64,000 nt of DNA from Kribbibacterium absianum (GCF_030067705.1 NZ_JASJEX010000003.1:124001-188000); one strand, 5' to 3'; positions 42,376-54,512 are shown, numbered from the stretch's first letter. Numbers and translations: made by a program. Notes: generated by a model from the sequence alone, not told the origin.

Positions 42376-43338
42376 GTGCCCGATATTCCCGAGAAGCCAG
42401 CCCTGCGCGCTGGGCGTCCGTTCCTCTCCACCACCGGGGGCCTCGTGGCCGCGGCCCTGTTCTGCAACCTTCTGTGGGGGAGCGCCATATCGGTCACGCG
42501 CGGCGGGTACGCGATCCTCGGCATCGCGGAGAACGACCCGGCCGGCCAGCTGGTCTTCGCGGGCGTTCGGTTCTTGCTCTCGGGCGTGGCCATCATCGCG
42601 TTCTGGTCCGTGTGCGAGCGGCGCCTGCCGAGGTACACGGCTCGCGAGCTGTGGGAGGCCTTCCGGATCTGCCTCTTCTGGACCGTGGGCCAGTACTTTT
42701 GCTACTACCTGGGCATCGCGCATGCGACGGGCGTCTCCACCTCGTTGATCCAAGGCTTCGAGGTGTTCGTGGCGCTCGTGGTCTCGGCCTGCCTGTTCCA
42801 TAGCGAGCGCCTGACCACCCGCAAGGTGGCCGGCTCGCTCATCGGCGTCGCGGGCCTGGCGCTGTTCAACTGGGGCGGACAAGTGGGCTTCACGTGGCAG
42901 GGGGAGGGGATCCTCGTCTGCGGCACCGTCTTCGCGGCCGTCGCGTCGGTGATGACGGCCGACTACGGCAGCACCTGGGACCCGGTGCTTTTGGCGGGCA
43001 CGCAGTTCGCGATGGGCGGCGCGGTGCTCTGGCTCATTGGCGCCGCGATGGGCGGCTCCATCCGGCTCGACGGCGTACCGGCGCTCACGGTGCTGTTGTG
43101 GCTGGTGTTCGTGTCCTCGGTCGCGTACTCGCTCTGGTCGGTGCTGCTGACGCGCCACCCCGTGAGCTCGGTGGTCGCGTTCTCGTTCACCCAGCCGTTC
43201 TTTGGGGTGACCATCGCGCTCGTGACGCTCGGCGACGAGGGCGACCCCTTCGGTCTGCGCGGAGTGTTCGCGCTGGTGCTCATCTGCCTGGGGATCTGGC
43301 TGGTGGACCGCCCCGAGAAGGCGCGGCGCGGGGCGTAA
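42376..43338 (+). CDS. EamA/DMT-family permease
   Basis: A 320-residue protein with ten hydrophobic segments and two EamA repeats (LFCNLLWGSAISVTRGGYAI; LIQGFEVFVALVVSACLF). The GTG at 42376 has AAGGAG 6 bases upstream. It is distinct from the DMT gene at 38151 and its cargo is unknown. It precedes metF by about 130 bases. Confidence 0.88.
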   Translation: MPDIPEKPALRAGRPFLSTTGGLVAAALFCNLLWGSAISVTRGGYAILGIAENDPAGQLVFAGVRFLLSGVAIIAFWSVCERRLPRYTARELWEAFRICLFWTVGQYFCYYLGIAHATGVSTSLIQGFEVFVALVVSACLFHSERLTTRKVAGSLIGVAGLALFNWGGQVGFTWQGEGILVCGTVFAAVASVMTADYGSTWDPVLLAGTQFAMGGAVLWLIGAAMGGSIRLDGVPALTVLLWLVFVSSVAYSLWSVLLTRHPVSSVVAFSFTQPFFGVTIALVTLGDEGDPFGLRGVFALVLICLGIWLVDRPEKARRGA

Positions 43339-43466
43339 CCGGCAGCGGGTTCGCACGCTTCGGGACGGCGCGGCATCGTCCGACCCGTCCCGGTAACACG
43401 GGACTGGTACCCTCGCCTTTCTTATCGGTTGTTATCGAGCCGCGCCGATTCGTTGGGGGAGGCCCC

Positions 43467-44324
43467 ATGACCGCCAAGACCGTCACGCAGGTGCATCAGG
43501 AGCGCACGCAGCCCGTCTCCTTCGAGGTCTTCCCGCCCAAGGGCGACCTGGCCCAAGAGGACGCCGTCACGCTGGCGAGCCGGCTGGCGCCGCTCGACCC
43601 CGCCTACATCTCGGTGACGTACTCGGCGGGCGGCTCCGGCAACAAGCGCGCCACCTGCGACGTCGCGTCCCTCATCCAGCGCGACTACGGCGTCACGGCG
43701 GTGGCCCACCTTACCTGCCAGGGCCTTCCGCGCGAGCAGGTGGCCGGTGTGGCCCAGACGCTCAAGGACGCGGGCGTCGTGAACGTGCTGGCGCTCCGCG
43801 GCGACCCCGTGCCCGGCGAGCAGGGCGACCTTGCCCACGCGTCCGACCTCATTCCGCTCTTGGCCGAGCAGGGCCTCTGCGTGGGGGCGGCCGCCTATCC
43901 CGAGGGACACGTGGGCTGCCTGGACCTGGACGAGGACGTCAAACACGTGCGCGAGAAGCAGGACGCCGGTGCGGAGTTCCTCGTGACGCAGCTCTTCTTT
44001 GACAACGAGGTGGCCTATCGCTTCCAGGACAAGGCGGAGAAGGCGGGCATCCGGGTCCCCATTTCCTACGGGGTGATGCCGTTCCTCTCGAAGTCGCAGG
44101 TCAGCCGCATGATCTTCATGTGCGGCGCGAGTCTGCCGAGCAAGGTGATCAAGCTGTTGGCCCGCTACGAGGACGACCCGGTGTCGCTTCGCAAGGCCGG
44201 CATCGAGTACGCCTGCGACCAGCTCGTGGATCTGAAGCGCCACGGCGTCGACGGGCTGCACGTGTACATCATGAACCGCCCGTCCGTGGCACAAGCGGCC
44301 ATGGAGGCGCTGGCGGGGGCGTAG
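43467..44324 (+). CDS. metF: 5,10-methylenetetrahydrofolate reductase
   Basis: A 285-residue flavoprotein barrel that makes 5-methyl-THF for MetH. It has SFEVFPPKGD, the Asp in SVTYSAGGSGNKRAT, HLTCQGLPREQV, ALRGDPVPGEQGD and FLVTQLFFDNEVAYRF. The ATG at 43467 follows GGGGGAGG. The next two genes supply the B12-dependent methionine synthase, so the three work together. Confidence 0.95.
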   Translation: MTAKTVTQVHQERTQPVSFEVFPPKGDLAQEDAVTLASRLAPLDPAYISVTYSAGGSGNKRATCDVASLIQRDYGVTAVAHLTCQGLPREQVAGVAQTLKDAGVVNVLALRGDPVPGEQGDLAHASDLIPLLAEQGLCVGAAAYPEGHVGCLDLDEDVKHVREKQDAGAEFLVTQLFFDNEVAYRFQDKAEKAGIRVPISYGVMPFLSKSQVSRMIFMCGASLPSKVIKLLARYEDDPVSLRKAGIEYACDQLVDLKRHGVDGLHVYIMNRPSVAQAAMEALAGA

Positions 44325-44335
44325 GGCACGGGCCG

Positions 44336-44405
44336 GGGAGGCAGGTGCCGGACACGTGCGTCCCACCCGGCGGCCAGGGACAGAGGTGCCGGACACGTGC
44401 GTCCC
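44336..44405. repeat. GGGAC-N19-GTCCC repeat, two direct units
   Basis: Units at 44336-44364 (arm mutated to GGGAG) and 44377-44405 share the interior AGGTGCCGGACACGTGC and are 29 bp each. A 12-bp spacer separates them. The layout (5-bp arms, 19-bp interior) equals that of the TGGAC family. It lies between metF and the reactivation-domain gene. Confidence 0.85.
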
Positions 44406-44433
44406 GTGCGCGTTCCGTCGGAGGGGAGACATC

Positions 44434-45142
44434 GTGCAGCGAGGACACGGACGTTTCGAGGCGCGTGAGGGCGAGGTGCTCCGGTACCTCGGCCATTGCG
44501 GCCAGGCGGTGGACGACGAGCTGGCCGCGCGCATCGAGTCCGTGCGCGCCCAGGCCGCCGAGCAGATCCAGTGCCGGTGGGTCTGGGAGACCTGGCCCGT
44601 CGAGCACGCGGGCGACGGCATCGGGCTCGCGGGGTCCGGCGTCACCCTTCCGGGCGCCTCGATCGCCGAGCACCTGTCCGGTGCCACGCAGGCGGCGCTG
44701 CTCTGCGCCACTGCGGGCTCGACGCCGGACCTCAAGACCCGGACGCTCCAGCGGCGCGAGCCGGTGGCCGCGCTCGTCTGGGACGCCTGCGGCATCGACG
44801 CCGTGGAACTCGCGGCCGACGCCGCAGGGGCCGAGGTGGCCGCCTTCGCCGCCGAGCAGGGCCTCGTCACCGGCTGGCGTTTCAGCCCCGGCTATGGCGA
44901 CCTTCCCCTCGCGGTGCAGCCGGCCGTGCTCGCGGCCCTCGACGCGGAGCGCACCGTGGGCGTCACGCTCACCGACCACCTGCTCATGGTGCCCATGAAG
45001 AGCGTGACAGCGGTCGTGGGCCTCTTTTCGGCCGACGCCGCGCCCAACGACTCTGTTCGCAGCCGCTGCGACGACTGCTCCATTCGCGACGCCTGCTCGC
45101 TCCGCGCGGCCGGCACGCCCTGTTGGAGAAAGCGAGACACCC

Positions 45143-45156
<14 letters not shown>
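44434..45156 (+). CDS. Stand-alone methionine synthase reactivation-domain protein
   Basis: A 240-residue protein similar to the S-adenosylmethionine-binding activation domain that forms the C-terminus of full-length MetH. The block WRFSPGYGDLPLAVQPAV and LTDHLLMVPMKSV match the AdoMet-binding part. The last 30 residues hold five Cys (CDDCSIRDACSL...C), possibly a cluster or zinc site. It has a GTG start behind GAGGGG. Its end overlaps metH by 14 bases, consistent with one working complex. Confidence 0.85.
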
Positions 45157-47575
<2,419 letters not shown>

Positions 47576-47694
47576 GTCCGAGGCTCGTCGGGTTTTAACT
47601 CATTGACAAGGGACGATGCGAGCTGCACGGGCGTCTGATCCCCCTCGGGTCGCGCTGCTACACTGAGACACCCTGCCGACCCGAGAGGAGCCCC

Positions 47695-50178
47695 ATGCCT
47701 GAGAGCGTCGTCGACCTTGCGTCCCTCAACCCTGCGCAACGTGAGGCGGTGCTCTGCACGGAAGGGCCCCTTTTGGTGCTGGCGGGCGCGGGCTCCGGCA
47801 AGACGCGGGTGCTCACGCACCGCATCGCCCATATGATCGGCGACGAGGGCGTGCGCCCCTGGCAGGTGCTCGCGATCACCTTCACCAACAAGGCCGCCGC
47901 CGAGATGCGCGAGCGCCTCGGCACGCTGCTCCCCGGGGGCACCCGTGGCATGTGGGTCTGCACGTTCCACGCGATGGGCGTGCGCATCCTGCGCGAGGAC
48001 GCCGAGCTGCTCGGCTACCGCCCCAACTTCTCCATCTACGACGACGACGACTCGAAGCGCCTGGTCAAGGCCATCATGGCGGACCTCGACATCGACCCCA
48101 AGCAGTTCCCGCTCAACATGGTCCGGTCCAAGATATCGGCCGCGAAGAACGCGCTCGTCTCGCCGGAGGAGATGGCGGGCCAGGCGAGCGACCCGCCCAC
48201 GGAGAAGGCCGCCCGCGTCTACGCTGAGCTGGAGCGGCGCCTGCTCCGGGCCAACGCCATGGACTTCGACGACCTGCTCGTCAACACGCTCGCGCTGTTC
48301 GAGAGGCACCCGGAGGTGCTCGCGCGGTACCAGGACCGCTTCCTCCAGATCTCCGTGGACGAGTACCAGGACACCAACCACGTGCAGTACAAGATCACGA
48401 ACCTCCTGGCCCAGAAGCACCAGAACCTGATGGTGGTGGGGGACGACGACCAGTCCATCTACTCCTGGCGCGGCGCGGACATCCAGAACATCCTGGACTT
48501 CGAGCACGACTACCCCGCGGCCAAGGTGGTCAAGCTGCAGCAGAACTACCGCTCCACCGGGCACATCCTTGCGGCGGCCAACGCCGTCGTGGCCAACAAC
48601 TCCAAGCGCAAGCCCAAACGGCTCTTCACCGAGGAGGGGCAGGGCGAGCCGATTCACGCCTACCAGGCCTCCGACGAGCGCGACGAGGGCCGGTGGATCG
48701 CCGCCGAGTGCGAGAAGCTCCACACCCAGGGCACGAGCTACAACGACATGGCGGTCTTCTACCGCACCAATGCGCAGAGCCGCGTCTTGGAGGACATGTT
48801 CCTCCGCGCCGGCGTGCCCTACAAGATCGCCGGCGGCACGCGCTTCTTCGACCGCGCGGAGATCCGCGACGTGATGGCCTACCTCAAGCTCGTCGTGAAC
48901 CCGGCCGACGACGTCTCCGCCCTGCGCGTGGTCAACGTCCCGAGGCGCGGCATCGGCGCGACGTCCGTCAAGAAGATTCAGGCCTACGCCGCGAGGAACG
49001 GCCTGTCGTTCTTCGAGGCGGCGCAGGCCTGCGTCGCCGAGGCCGGCCTCTTGAGCCCCAAGGTTCGGAACGCCCTGGCCGCCTGGACGAGCGGCATCCT
49101 CGAGGCCCGGGCCTACGACGGCGAGCTCTCCCGCGTGGTGGAGATGATCATCGAGAAGAGCGGCATCCTCACCGCGCTCGAGGCCGAGAGCACGGTCGAG
49201 GCGGCGAGCCGCGCCGAGAACATCAAGGAGTTCCTGCTCATCGCCTCCGAGTTCGCCGAGGACCACGACGACGTCGCCGCCACGCTCGAGAGCCTGGCCC
49301 AGCTGCGCGAGGCGGGCGCGCTCGACGCGAACGAGGCACAGGAGGCCGAGGAGCTAGGGCTTCTCGAGGAGCCCCCGGCCCAGGACCCGGACGAGGTGGG
49401 GCAGCTGTCGTTCTTCTCGGACCTGGACGTTCCGGCTCCGGTTGTGCCCAAGGAGGCCGCGGCCGTCGAGCCGGTCGCCAGCGCGATGCTCCCCGCCTTC
49501 ATGGAGTGGCTCGCCCTTCGCAGCGACCTCGACAGCCTCTCCGGCCAGACGAGCGCCGTCACGATGATGACCATCCACTCCGCCAAGGGCCTCGAGTTCC
49601 CCGTCGTCTTCGTGGCAGGCCTCGAGGAGGGGCTCTTCCCCAACCTCACCTATGACGCGGACCCCGCGAAGCTCGAGGAGGAGCGCCGCCTGGCCTACGT
49701 GGCAATCACCCGCGCCCGTCAGCGCCTCTATCTCACCTATGCCGCCACGCGCCGCACCTATGGCTCCACGCAGGCCAACCCGCGCAGCCGCTTCGTCAAC
49801 GAGATCCCCGAGTCCGACATCCGGCTCGTGGGCGTGGGGTCCGCGGGCTTCGGAGGCACCGGTTGGGAGAAGCGCGGCGACCGGCGCGGCACCTACGGCT
49901 CGGGGCAGGGGAGCGACATGTACGGCGGCGCGGTCTTTGGCAGCCGCACCCGCTCCACCGGCGGCTCCGTGGCCGCGCGGCCTGCGAGCGCCGTCCGCAA
50001 GGACGAGAAGAAGGCCGCCGAGACGTTCCAGGCGGGCGACCGCGTGAGCCACAAGACCTTCGGCGCGGGCGTCGTGCTCGCCGCCGAGGGCGACGTGATC
50101 GAGGTGCGCTTCTCCAAGTCCGGGCAGACCAAGAAGCTCATGAAGGGCTTCGCGCCCATTGTGAAGATCGCGAACTAA
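47695..50178 (+). CDS. pcrA: ATP-dependent DNA helicase PcrA/UvrD
   Basis: An 827-residue superfamily 1A helicase. Motifs are AGAGSGKTRVL (I), ITFTNKAAAEM (Ia), DEYQDTN (II), VGDDDQSIYSWRGA (III), LQQNYRST (IV), TIHSAKGLEFPVVF (V) and LAYVAITRARQRL (VI). A C-terminal extension ends in a Tudor-like segment (FQAGDRVSHKTFGAGVV) that in PcrA contacts RNA polymerase. Start ATG follows GAGAGGAG. Confidence 0.96.
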   Translation: MPESVVDLASLNPAQREAVLCTEGPLLVLAGAGSGKTRVLTHRIAHMIGDEGVRPWQVLAITFTNKAAAEMRERLGTLLPGGTRGMWVCTFHAMGVRILREDAELLGYRPNFSIYDDDDSKRLVKAIMADLDIDPKQFPLNMVRSKISAAKNALVSPEEMAGQASDPPTEKAARVYAELERRLLRANAMDFDDLLVNTLALFERHPEVLARYQDRFLQISVDEYQDTNHVQYKITNLLAQKHQNLMVVGDDDQSIYSWRGADIQNILDFEHDYPAAKVVKLQQNYRSTGHILAAANAVVANNSKRKPKRLFTEEGQGEPIHAYQASDERDEGRWIAAECEKLHTQGTSYNDMAVFYRTNAQSRVLEDMFLRAGVPYKIAGGTRFFDRAEIRDVMAYLKLVVNPADDVSALRVVNVPRRGIGATSVKKIQAYAARNGLSFFEAAQACVAEAGLLSPKVRNALAAWTSGILEARAYDGELSRVVEMIIEKSGILTALEAESTVEAASRAENIKEFLLIASEFAEDHDDVAATLESLAQLREAGALDANEAQEAEELGLLEEPPAQDPDEVGQLSFFSDLDVPAPVVPKEAAAVEPVASAMLPAFMEWLALRSDLDSLSGQTSAVTMMTIHSAKGLEFPVVFVAGLEEGLFPNLTYDADPAKLEEERRLAYVAITRARQRLYLTYAATRRTYGSTQANPRSRFVNEIPESDIRLVGVGSAGFGGTGWEKRGDRRGTYGSGQGSDMYGGAVFGSRTRSTGGSVAARPASAVRKDEKKAAETFQAGDRVSHKTFGAGVVLAAEGDVIEVRFSKSGQTKKLMKGFAPIVKIAN

Positions 50179-50237
50179 CCACTGCCGTGGGGGCGCTGCG
50201 CCTCCTCGCCGCCCCGCGCAACCAGAAAGGACCCGCC

Positions 50238-50999
50238 ATGGACGAGGTCACCGTCCTCGGTGTCCATATCACGGACGTCATCGGGAAGCTCGTGTTCCTC
50301 GCCGTGGTCTGCGGCGTCGCCTATGTGGTGCAGCGGATCTGCTCGAGGTGGCTGCGCGACGGTCTCGCGAAGACCAACATCCCCAACGCCTCGATCTTCG
50401 TCAACATCCTTCGCGGCGCCGTCTGGCTCGTGGCCTTCCTCACGGTGCTTCGCCCGGTCTTCAATGTGGACCCCAACGCGTTCATCACGTCGCTGGGCGC
50501 CGCCTCCATCGCGATCTCGCTCGGTCTCCAGACCACGATCTCGAACCTCGTGGGCGGCATCTCGATCATGGTCACCAAGGTGGTGCAGCCCGGCGACTTC
50601 ATCACGATCAACGGCATCACCGGCGAGGTGCACGACGTCAACTGGCGCGACACGTTGATCCTCGACCGGGTGGGGAACGCCGTCGTGGTGCCCAACTCGC
50701 AGCTCAACTCCAGCTCCATCGTGCGCCTCTCGCCGGAGCTGGCTGCGATGACCGAGGTCACGCTCACCTTCAAGGCGGGATGCGACCTCGACCAGGCGCG
50801 CCGGCAGGTGACCGACGCGGTCGACATGGCGCTCGCCGGGCACCTGGAGGACGGCGCGCAGACGGTCGTGCGCCTCACCACCACGGGCTCTTCGGGCACG
50901 AGCGCCACCGTGTACTTTCATGTGAAGCCGGGCATCACGTTCGAAAAAGCGCGGGACCTGGCCGTGCAGGCCGTCGCCGGCCTCGACTGCCTGGCCTGA
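50238..50999 (+). CDS. MscS-family mechanosensitive channel
   Basis: A 253-residue protein with three membrane segments and an MscS beta domain. The pore-lining helix is AASIAISLGLQTTISNLVGGI and the beta domain shows VQPGDFITINGITGEV and VVVPNSQL. It lies at the short end of the family and lacks long N-terminal additions. The ATG at 50238 follows AGAAAGGA. It probably releases solutes after hypo-osmotic shock. Confidence 0.92.
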   Translation: MDEVTVLGVHITDVIGKLVFLAVVCGVAYVVQRICSRWLRDGLAKTNIPNASIFVNILRGAVWLVAFLTVLRPVFNVDPNAFITSLGAASIAISLGLQTTISNLVGGISIMVTKVVQPGDFITINGITGEVHDVNWRDTLILDRVGNAVVVPNSQLNSSSIVRLSPELAAMTEVTLTFKAGCDLDQARRQVTDAVDMALAGHLEDGAQTVVRLTTTGSSGTSATVYFHVKPGITFEKARDLAVQAVAGLDCLA

Positions 51000-51113
51000 G
51001 CTGTAGGCACTCTGAGGCCTTTGCACATTCGGGCCGCGAGCGCGCGGGCGCCGGTTCCCATCGGGTACGGTTAATTCAACTGTGGTCAGAGCCCCCGTGG
51101 AGGAACGACCTGC

Positions 51114-52004
51114 ATGAACAAGCAAAAGATCGCTGTCATCACCGATTCCGGCACCAACGTGCCGCACGCCTTCGTGGAGCAGTACGACGTCCGCATCGTG
51201 CCGCTGCTCATCAACTACTCCGACGGCACCTATCAGAGCGAGGTCGACATCACCTCCGACGAGGTGGTCAAGCGCATGGAGACCGAGGTGCCCACCACGT
51301 CGCTCCCGAGCCCGTCCACGATCCTCGCCGCCCTTGAGCAGGCCCGGTCCGACGGCTACGAGAAGGCCGTCTGCGTGACCATCAGCTCCGGCCTCTCGGC
51401 CACCAACCAGACCTGCCATCTCGTGGCCAACCAGATCAAGGACTTCCCCGTGGAGGTCATCGACACCAAGTCCATCGGCGTCGCGGCCGGCATGGTCGTG
51501 ATGGACGCCGCCCTTCTTATCGAGGCCGGCGTGCCCTTCGAGGAGCTGTCGGGGCGCCTCAACGCGCTCGCCGAGCAGACCTGGGTGATCTTCTCGGTGG
51601 ACGACCTCACCTACCTGCGCAAAGGGGGCCGCATCTCCGAGGCCCAGTACCGTCTTGGCTCCGCCCTCAACATCAAGCCGATCTTCGATTGCGACGACGA
51701 TGGCCGGTACCGCACCGTCAAGCGCTGCCGTGGCCGCGCGAAGGCGCTCAAGGCCATGGTCGACATGATCGCCGAGCGCTCGCACCTCTACGACTCCGTC
51801 GTGTGCGCCGTGGCCACCGCTGGCAAGGACAGGCCCGAGAGGTTCGCGAGCGAGCTCAAGGAGAAGGTGGGCGACCTTGCGGGCCTCATCACGAGCCGCA
51901 TCACGCCGGACCTTCTCGTTCACACGGGCCCCACGTTGATCGGCATGGCCGTGCAGCCGTGCGTTCCCGAGATGCGGGAGTGGCTGGCCGCGCAGCCGGC
52001 GTAA
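51114..52004 (+). CDS. DegV-family protein, fatty-acid-binding type
   Basis: A 296-residue two-domain protein: AVITDSGTNVPHAFVEQYD, the TTSLPSPSTI lipid-contact block, SSGLSATNQTCHLVA, and DDLTYLRKGGRISEAQ. DegV/FakB proteins bind fatty acids and present them to a FakA kinase; no FakA gene is adjacent. The GGAGGAACG upstream of the ATG serves as ribosome-binding site. Confidence 0.93.
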   Translation: MNKQKIAVITDSGTNVPHAFVEQYDVRIVPLLINYSDGTYQSEVDITSDEVVKRMETEVPTTSLPSPSTILAALEQARSDGYEKAVCVTISSGLSATNQTCHLVANQIKDFPVEVIDTKSIGVAAGMVVMDAALLIEAGVPFEELSGRLNALAEQTWVIFSVDDLTYLRKGGRISEAQYRLGSALNIKPIFDCDDDGRYRTVKRCRGRAKALKAMVDMIAERSHLYDSVVCAVATAGKDRPERFASELKEKVGDLAGLITSRITPDLLVHTGPTLIGMAVQPCVPEMREWLAAQPA

Positions 52005-52100
52005 CGCGGGCTGTTTGCAAGGGACAGCCGCCCATCGGGTCATAAGAACCGTTTGCTTCCAGTGAACTGAACGGTAGCTGCACCCATCGATGAACCTCTC

Positions 52101-52106
52101 TATACT
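52101..52106 (+). promoter_or_regulatory. Possible -10 box
   Basis: TATACT lies about 75 bases upstream of the small acidic protein gene. The -35 match is weak. Confidence 0.35.
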
Positions 52107-52179
52107 TGTTTGAATGCATATCGATCAAAGTGGCGCCGCGGCCGTCGGTGCCCCGCATCCGAACGAGAGAGGGATTGTC

Positions 52180-52542
52180 ATGCCGATGAGCGAGACCAAA
52201 GAGCGCTGGATGAAGGCCGACCAGCAGGCGTGGGAGACCGAGAAGCTGCTGACCCGTCAGCTGGCCGAGTTCGTCTCACTGGAGTCGCAGCTGTGCCGCG
52301 AGGCCGGCGTGAGCGGCGACGTCGAGGTTGAGCTGGACGAGAGCGGAACCGCCTTCACCGTGACCGTGAAGGACGGCAACGTGAGCTTCGAGAGCGACGG
52401 CATGGTCGTGGACCTGCTCAACACCGAGTCCGACGACGAGATGGACGCCGTCGTGGCCTGCATGGGGCTGCCCAACCGCGCCCTCAAGGAGGCCGACCGC
52501 CAGCTGATGGTGCGCCGTTGCCTGAGTCCGTGGAACAACTGA
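52180..52542 (+). CDS. Small acidic hypothetical protein
   Basis: A 120-residue acidic protein with no recognised domain. The start is the ATG at 52180 after GAGAGGGA; another ATG lies 6 bases on. The first half is probably helical (KERWMKADQQAWETEKLLTR), and the second half contains strands and the block DGMVVDLLNTESDDEMD. Codon use matches the neighbours, so it looks real. A palindromic repeat begins 9 bases after its stop. Confidence 0.7.
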   Translation: MPMSETKERWMKADQQAWETEKLLTRQLAEFVSLESQLCREAGVSGDVEVELDESGTAFTVTVKDGNVSFESDGMVVDLLNTESDDEMDAVVACMGLPNRALKEADRQLMVRRCLSPWNN

Positions 52543-52551
52543 CGTGCAAAG

Positions 52552-52580
52552 AGTGCAAAAGGGGACAGTCCCCTTTTGCA
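52552..52580. repeat. GTGCAAAAGGGGAC palindrome, near-perfect 29 bp
   Basis: The 14-bp arm GTGCAAAAGGGGAC is followed by one central base and its exact complement. It is preceded by a half-copy GTGCAAAGA. It is a third member of the family seen at 11949-12020 and the best preserved. Confidence 0.85.
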
Positions 52581-52681
52581 CATTCTCGGCCGAGCCTCCT
52601 CGGGCCCGGCCTCTTTTGTGCCGGTTGAGGGGACCTTCGCCCGGGATGGGCGGCCGCTGCTAACCTAAGCTCCGATTGCAC

Positions 52682-52712
52682 AAAAGGCCAGGGGGCGCGA
52701 ACCCCCTGGCCT
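52682..52712 (-). terminator. Terminator of tRNA-Val
   Basis: AGGCCAGGGGG (52685-52695) pairs with CCCCCTGGCCT (52702-52712). On the minus strand TTTT follows. Confidence 0.88.
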
Positions 52713-52720
52713 GCTCTGTA

Positions 52721-52795
52721 TGGTGGGCGATGACGGATTCGAACCGCCGACCAAAGGCGTGTAAAGCCCCTACGCTACCGCTGCGCCAATCGCCC
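52721..52795 (-). tRNA. tRNA-Val (anticodon UAC)
   Basis: The minus strand folds as a cloverleaf: acceptor GGGCGAT with ATCGCCC, D-stem GCGC/GCGT, anticodon stem GGGGC/GCCTT with loop TTTACAC (anticodon TAC at 52763-52761), T-loop TTCGAAT and an encoded CCA. It reads GUA and related valine codons. A terminator follows directly. Confidence 0.95.
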
Positions 52796-52850
52796 GGACG
52801 GTGACCCAGCATAGCATGGGACCGGCGCGCAGGAGAAAGGTTCAAAACTC

Positions 52851-54407
52851 ATGACCGACTATCGACCCTACTGCACGCTCGGCGACGTGGCTGCCGCGCT
52901 CGCGGCCCACGGTGTGCTGGCCGCCGTGGACGGTGACCGCTCGCTCCCGATCCGCGGCGCGGCATGCGACTCGCGCTCCGTGGAGCCGGGCAACCTGTTC
53001 GTGTGCAAGGGCGCGGCGTTCCGGCCCGAGTTCCTCGTCTCCGCGCTTGACACCGGAGCGGTCGCGTATCTCTGCGACGAGGCCCATGCGGCGGAGCTTG
53101 CCGCCGTGGCGCCGGGCGTGCCGCGGCTCGTTGCCCGGGACCTGCGTCCCGCCATGGCGTATGCGTCGGCCGTGGCTTGGGGTCACCCGGACCGGCGCCT
53201 CAGCGTGGTGGGAATCACGGGCACCAAGGGCAAGACGACGGCCACCTATTTGCTGCGCTCCATGATCGACGCGCTCGGCGGTGAGCCCTGTGGCTACATG
53301 GGAACACACGACGTCTTCGACGGCCTCGCCCACACGTCGTCCGTCAACACCACCCCGGAGGCCCCCGACCTCTGGCGCCACCTGGCCAACGCGGTGGAGG
53401 CCGGGCTTCGGTACGTTGTGATGGAGGTGTCGAGCCAGGCCCTCAAGTACGACCGCACGCTCGGGCTACATCTCAGCGTGGGCTGCTTCCTCAATATCGG
53501 CCGCGACCACATCTCGCCGGTGGAGCACCCCACCTTCGAGGATTACCTGGAGAGCAAGCTCAAGCTCTTCTCCCAGAGCGGCGTCTGCGTGGTCAACGCC
53601 GAGACGGACCACCGTGGGCGGGTGCTGGCCGCTGCCGAGCAGAGCGGCTGTCCCGTGGTGACCTATGGTCTCCTGCCGCCGGCGGACGTTTGGGCCTCTG
53701 ACCTGCGGCCCTGCGGGACCTCCATGGAGTTCGTCGCCCACACCCCTGGGTGGTCCGCGCCGCTCGCCATCCCGTTGGCCGGTGCCTACAACGTGAGCAA
53801 CGCGCTGGCGGGCATCGCGTGTCTGCGTGCGCTTGGCGTTCCGAGCGCCAAGGCCGAGGCCGCCTGTGCGGCCGGACTGCCCGCCGCGAAGGTTCCGGGG
53901 CGCATGGAGGTGCACCAGACTGCCGACGGCCTCGTCACCGTTGTGGTGGATTACGCGCACAACGACATGTCGTACCTCGAGTTCTTCTCGGCCGCGGACG
54001 CGGTGTGGCCGAAGGTCCACCGGACGGCCCTGTTCGGTGTCTCCGGCGGCAAGGCGCTCAACCGCTACGTGGAACTGCCGAGCATCGCCTCCCAGCACGC
54101 GGATCTGCTGATTCTGACGTCCGACGACCCGGGTCCCGTGGACCCTGCCGAGCTGGTGCATGAGATCTCGGCCAACGTTGCGCCGGGGGTGCCGTTCGAG
54201 GAGGAGCCGGACCGGGAGAAGGCCGTCGACCGCGCTTTCGCGCTGGCATGCGAGCGCGCGGCCGCCGGCGAGCGCTCGCTCGTGTGTTTGCTCGGCAAGG
54301 GCGCCGAGGACTCGGTCCTGCAAGCTGGCGTCTCCGTGCCCATCGAGCCGGACACGGCCCACGCTGCGCGTTTGGTGCGCGAGTACGACGAGAAGCGCGA
54401 GCACTAA
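52851..54407 (+). CDS. murE: UDP-N-acetylmuramoyl-tripeptide synthetase (MurE), non-DAP type
   Basis: A 518-residue Mur ligase that adds the third peptide residue of peptidoglycan. The ATP loop GTKGKTT lies at about 124-130 and GTHDVFDG and SSVNTTPEAPDL follow; the carbamylated-Lys region is present. The substrate-selecting motif, DNPR in meso-DAP enzymes, reads D425-D-P-G428 (TSDDPGPVDP). This rules against meso-DAP and suggests lysine, ornithine or another diamino acid. The start ATG follows AGGAGAAAGG. Confidence 0.9.
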   Translation: MTDYRPYCTLGDVAAALAAHGVLAAVDGDRSLPIRGAACDSRSVEPGNLFVCKGAAFRPEFLVSALDTGAVAYLCDEAHAAELAAVAPGVPRLVARDLRPAMAYASAVAWGHPDRRLSVVGITGTKGKTTATYLLRSMIDALGGEPCGYMGTHDVFDGLAHTSSVNTTPEAPDLWRHLANAVEAGLRYVVMEVSSQALKYDRTLGLHLSVGCFLNIGRDHISPVEHPTFEDYLESKLKLFSQSGVCVVNAETDHRGRVLAAAEQSGCPVVTYGLLPPADVWASDLRPCGTSMEFVAHTPGWSAPLAIPLAGAYNVSNALAGIACLRALGVPSAKAEAACAAGLPAAKVPGRMEVHQTADGLVTVVVDYAHNDMSYLEFFSAADAVWPKVHRTALFGVSGGKALNRYVELPSIASQHADLLILTSDDPGPVDPAELVHEISANVAPGVPFEEEPDREKAVDRAFALACERAAAGERSLVCLLGKGAEDSVLQAGVSVPIEPDTAHAARLVREYDEKREH

Positions 54408-54468
54408 GCGAGCCAGGCGCCGCGTTTCGGTTTGAACTTGCGCGTTCTTGCATGTTTAGGCGGAATGG

Positions 54469-54512
54469 CGGTGCAGACCCTCTGGCACGCGCCGCCGTTC
54501 GCGGTGAATGTG
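54469..54512. repeat. GGCGGAATGGCGG hairpin unit
   Basis: GGCGGAATGGCGGTGC (54469-54484) faces GCGCCGCCGTTCGC (54499-54512) to form an imperfect hairpin of about 44 bp. An older-looking half-copy (GGCGCCGCGTTTCGG) lies at 54427. Confidence 0.65.

Noticed and set aside
43339-43466. SAM or cobalamin riboswitch upstream of metF or metH
   Set aside because: The gaps are short and show no conserved riboswitch core by eye. An Infernal search would settle it.
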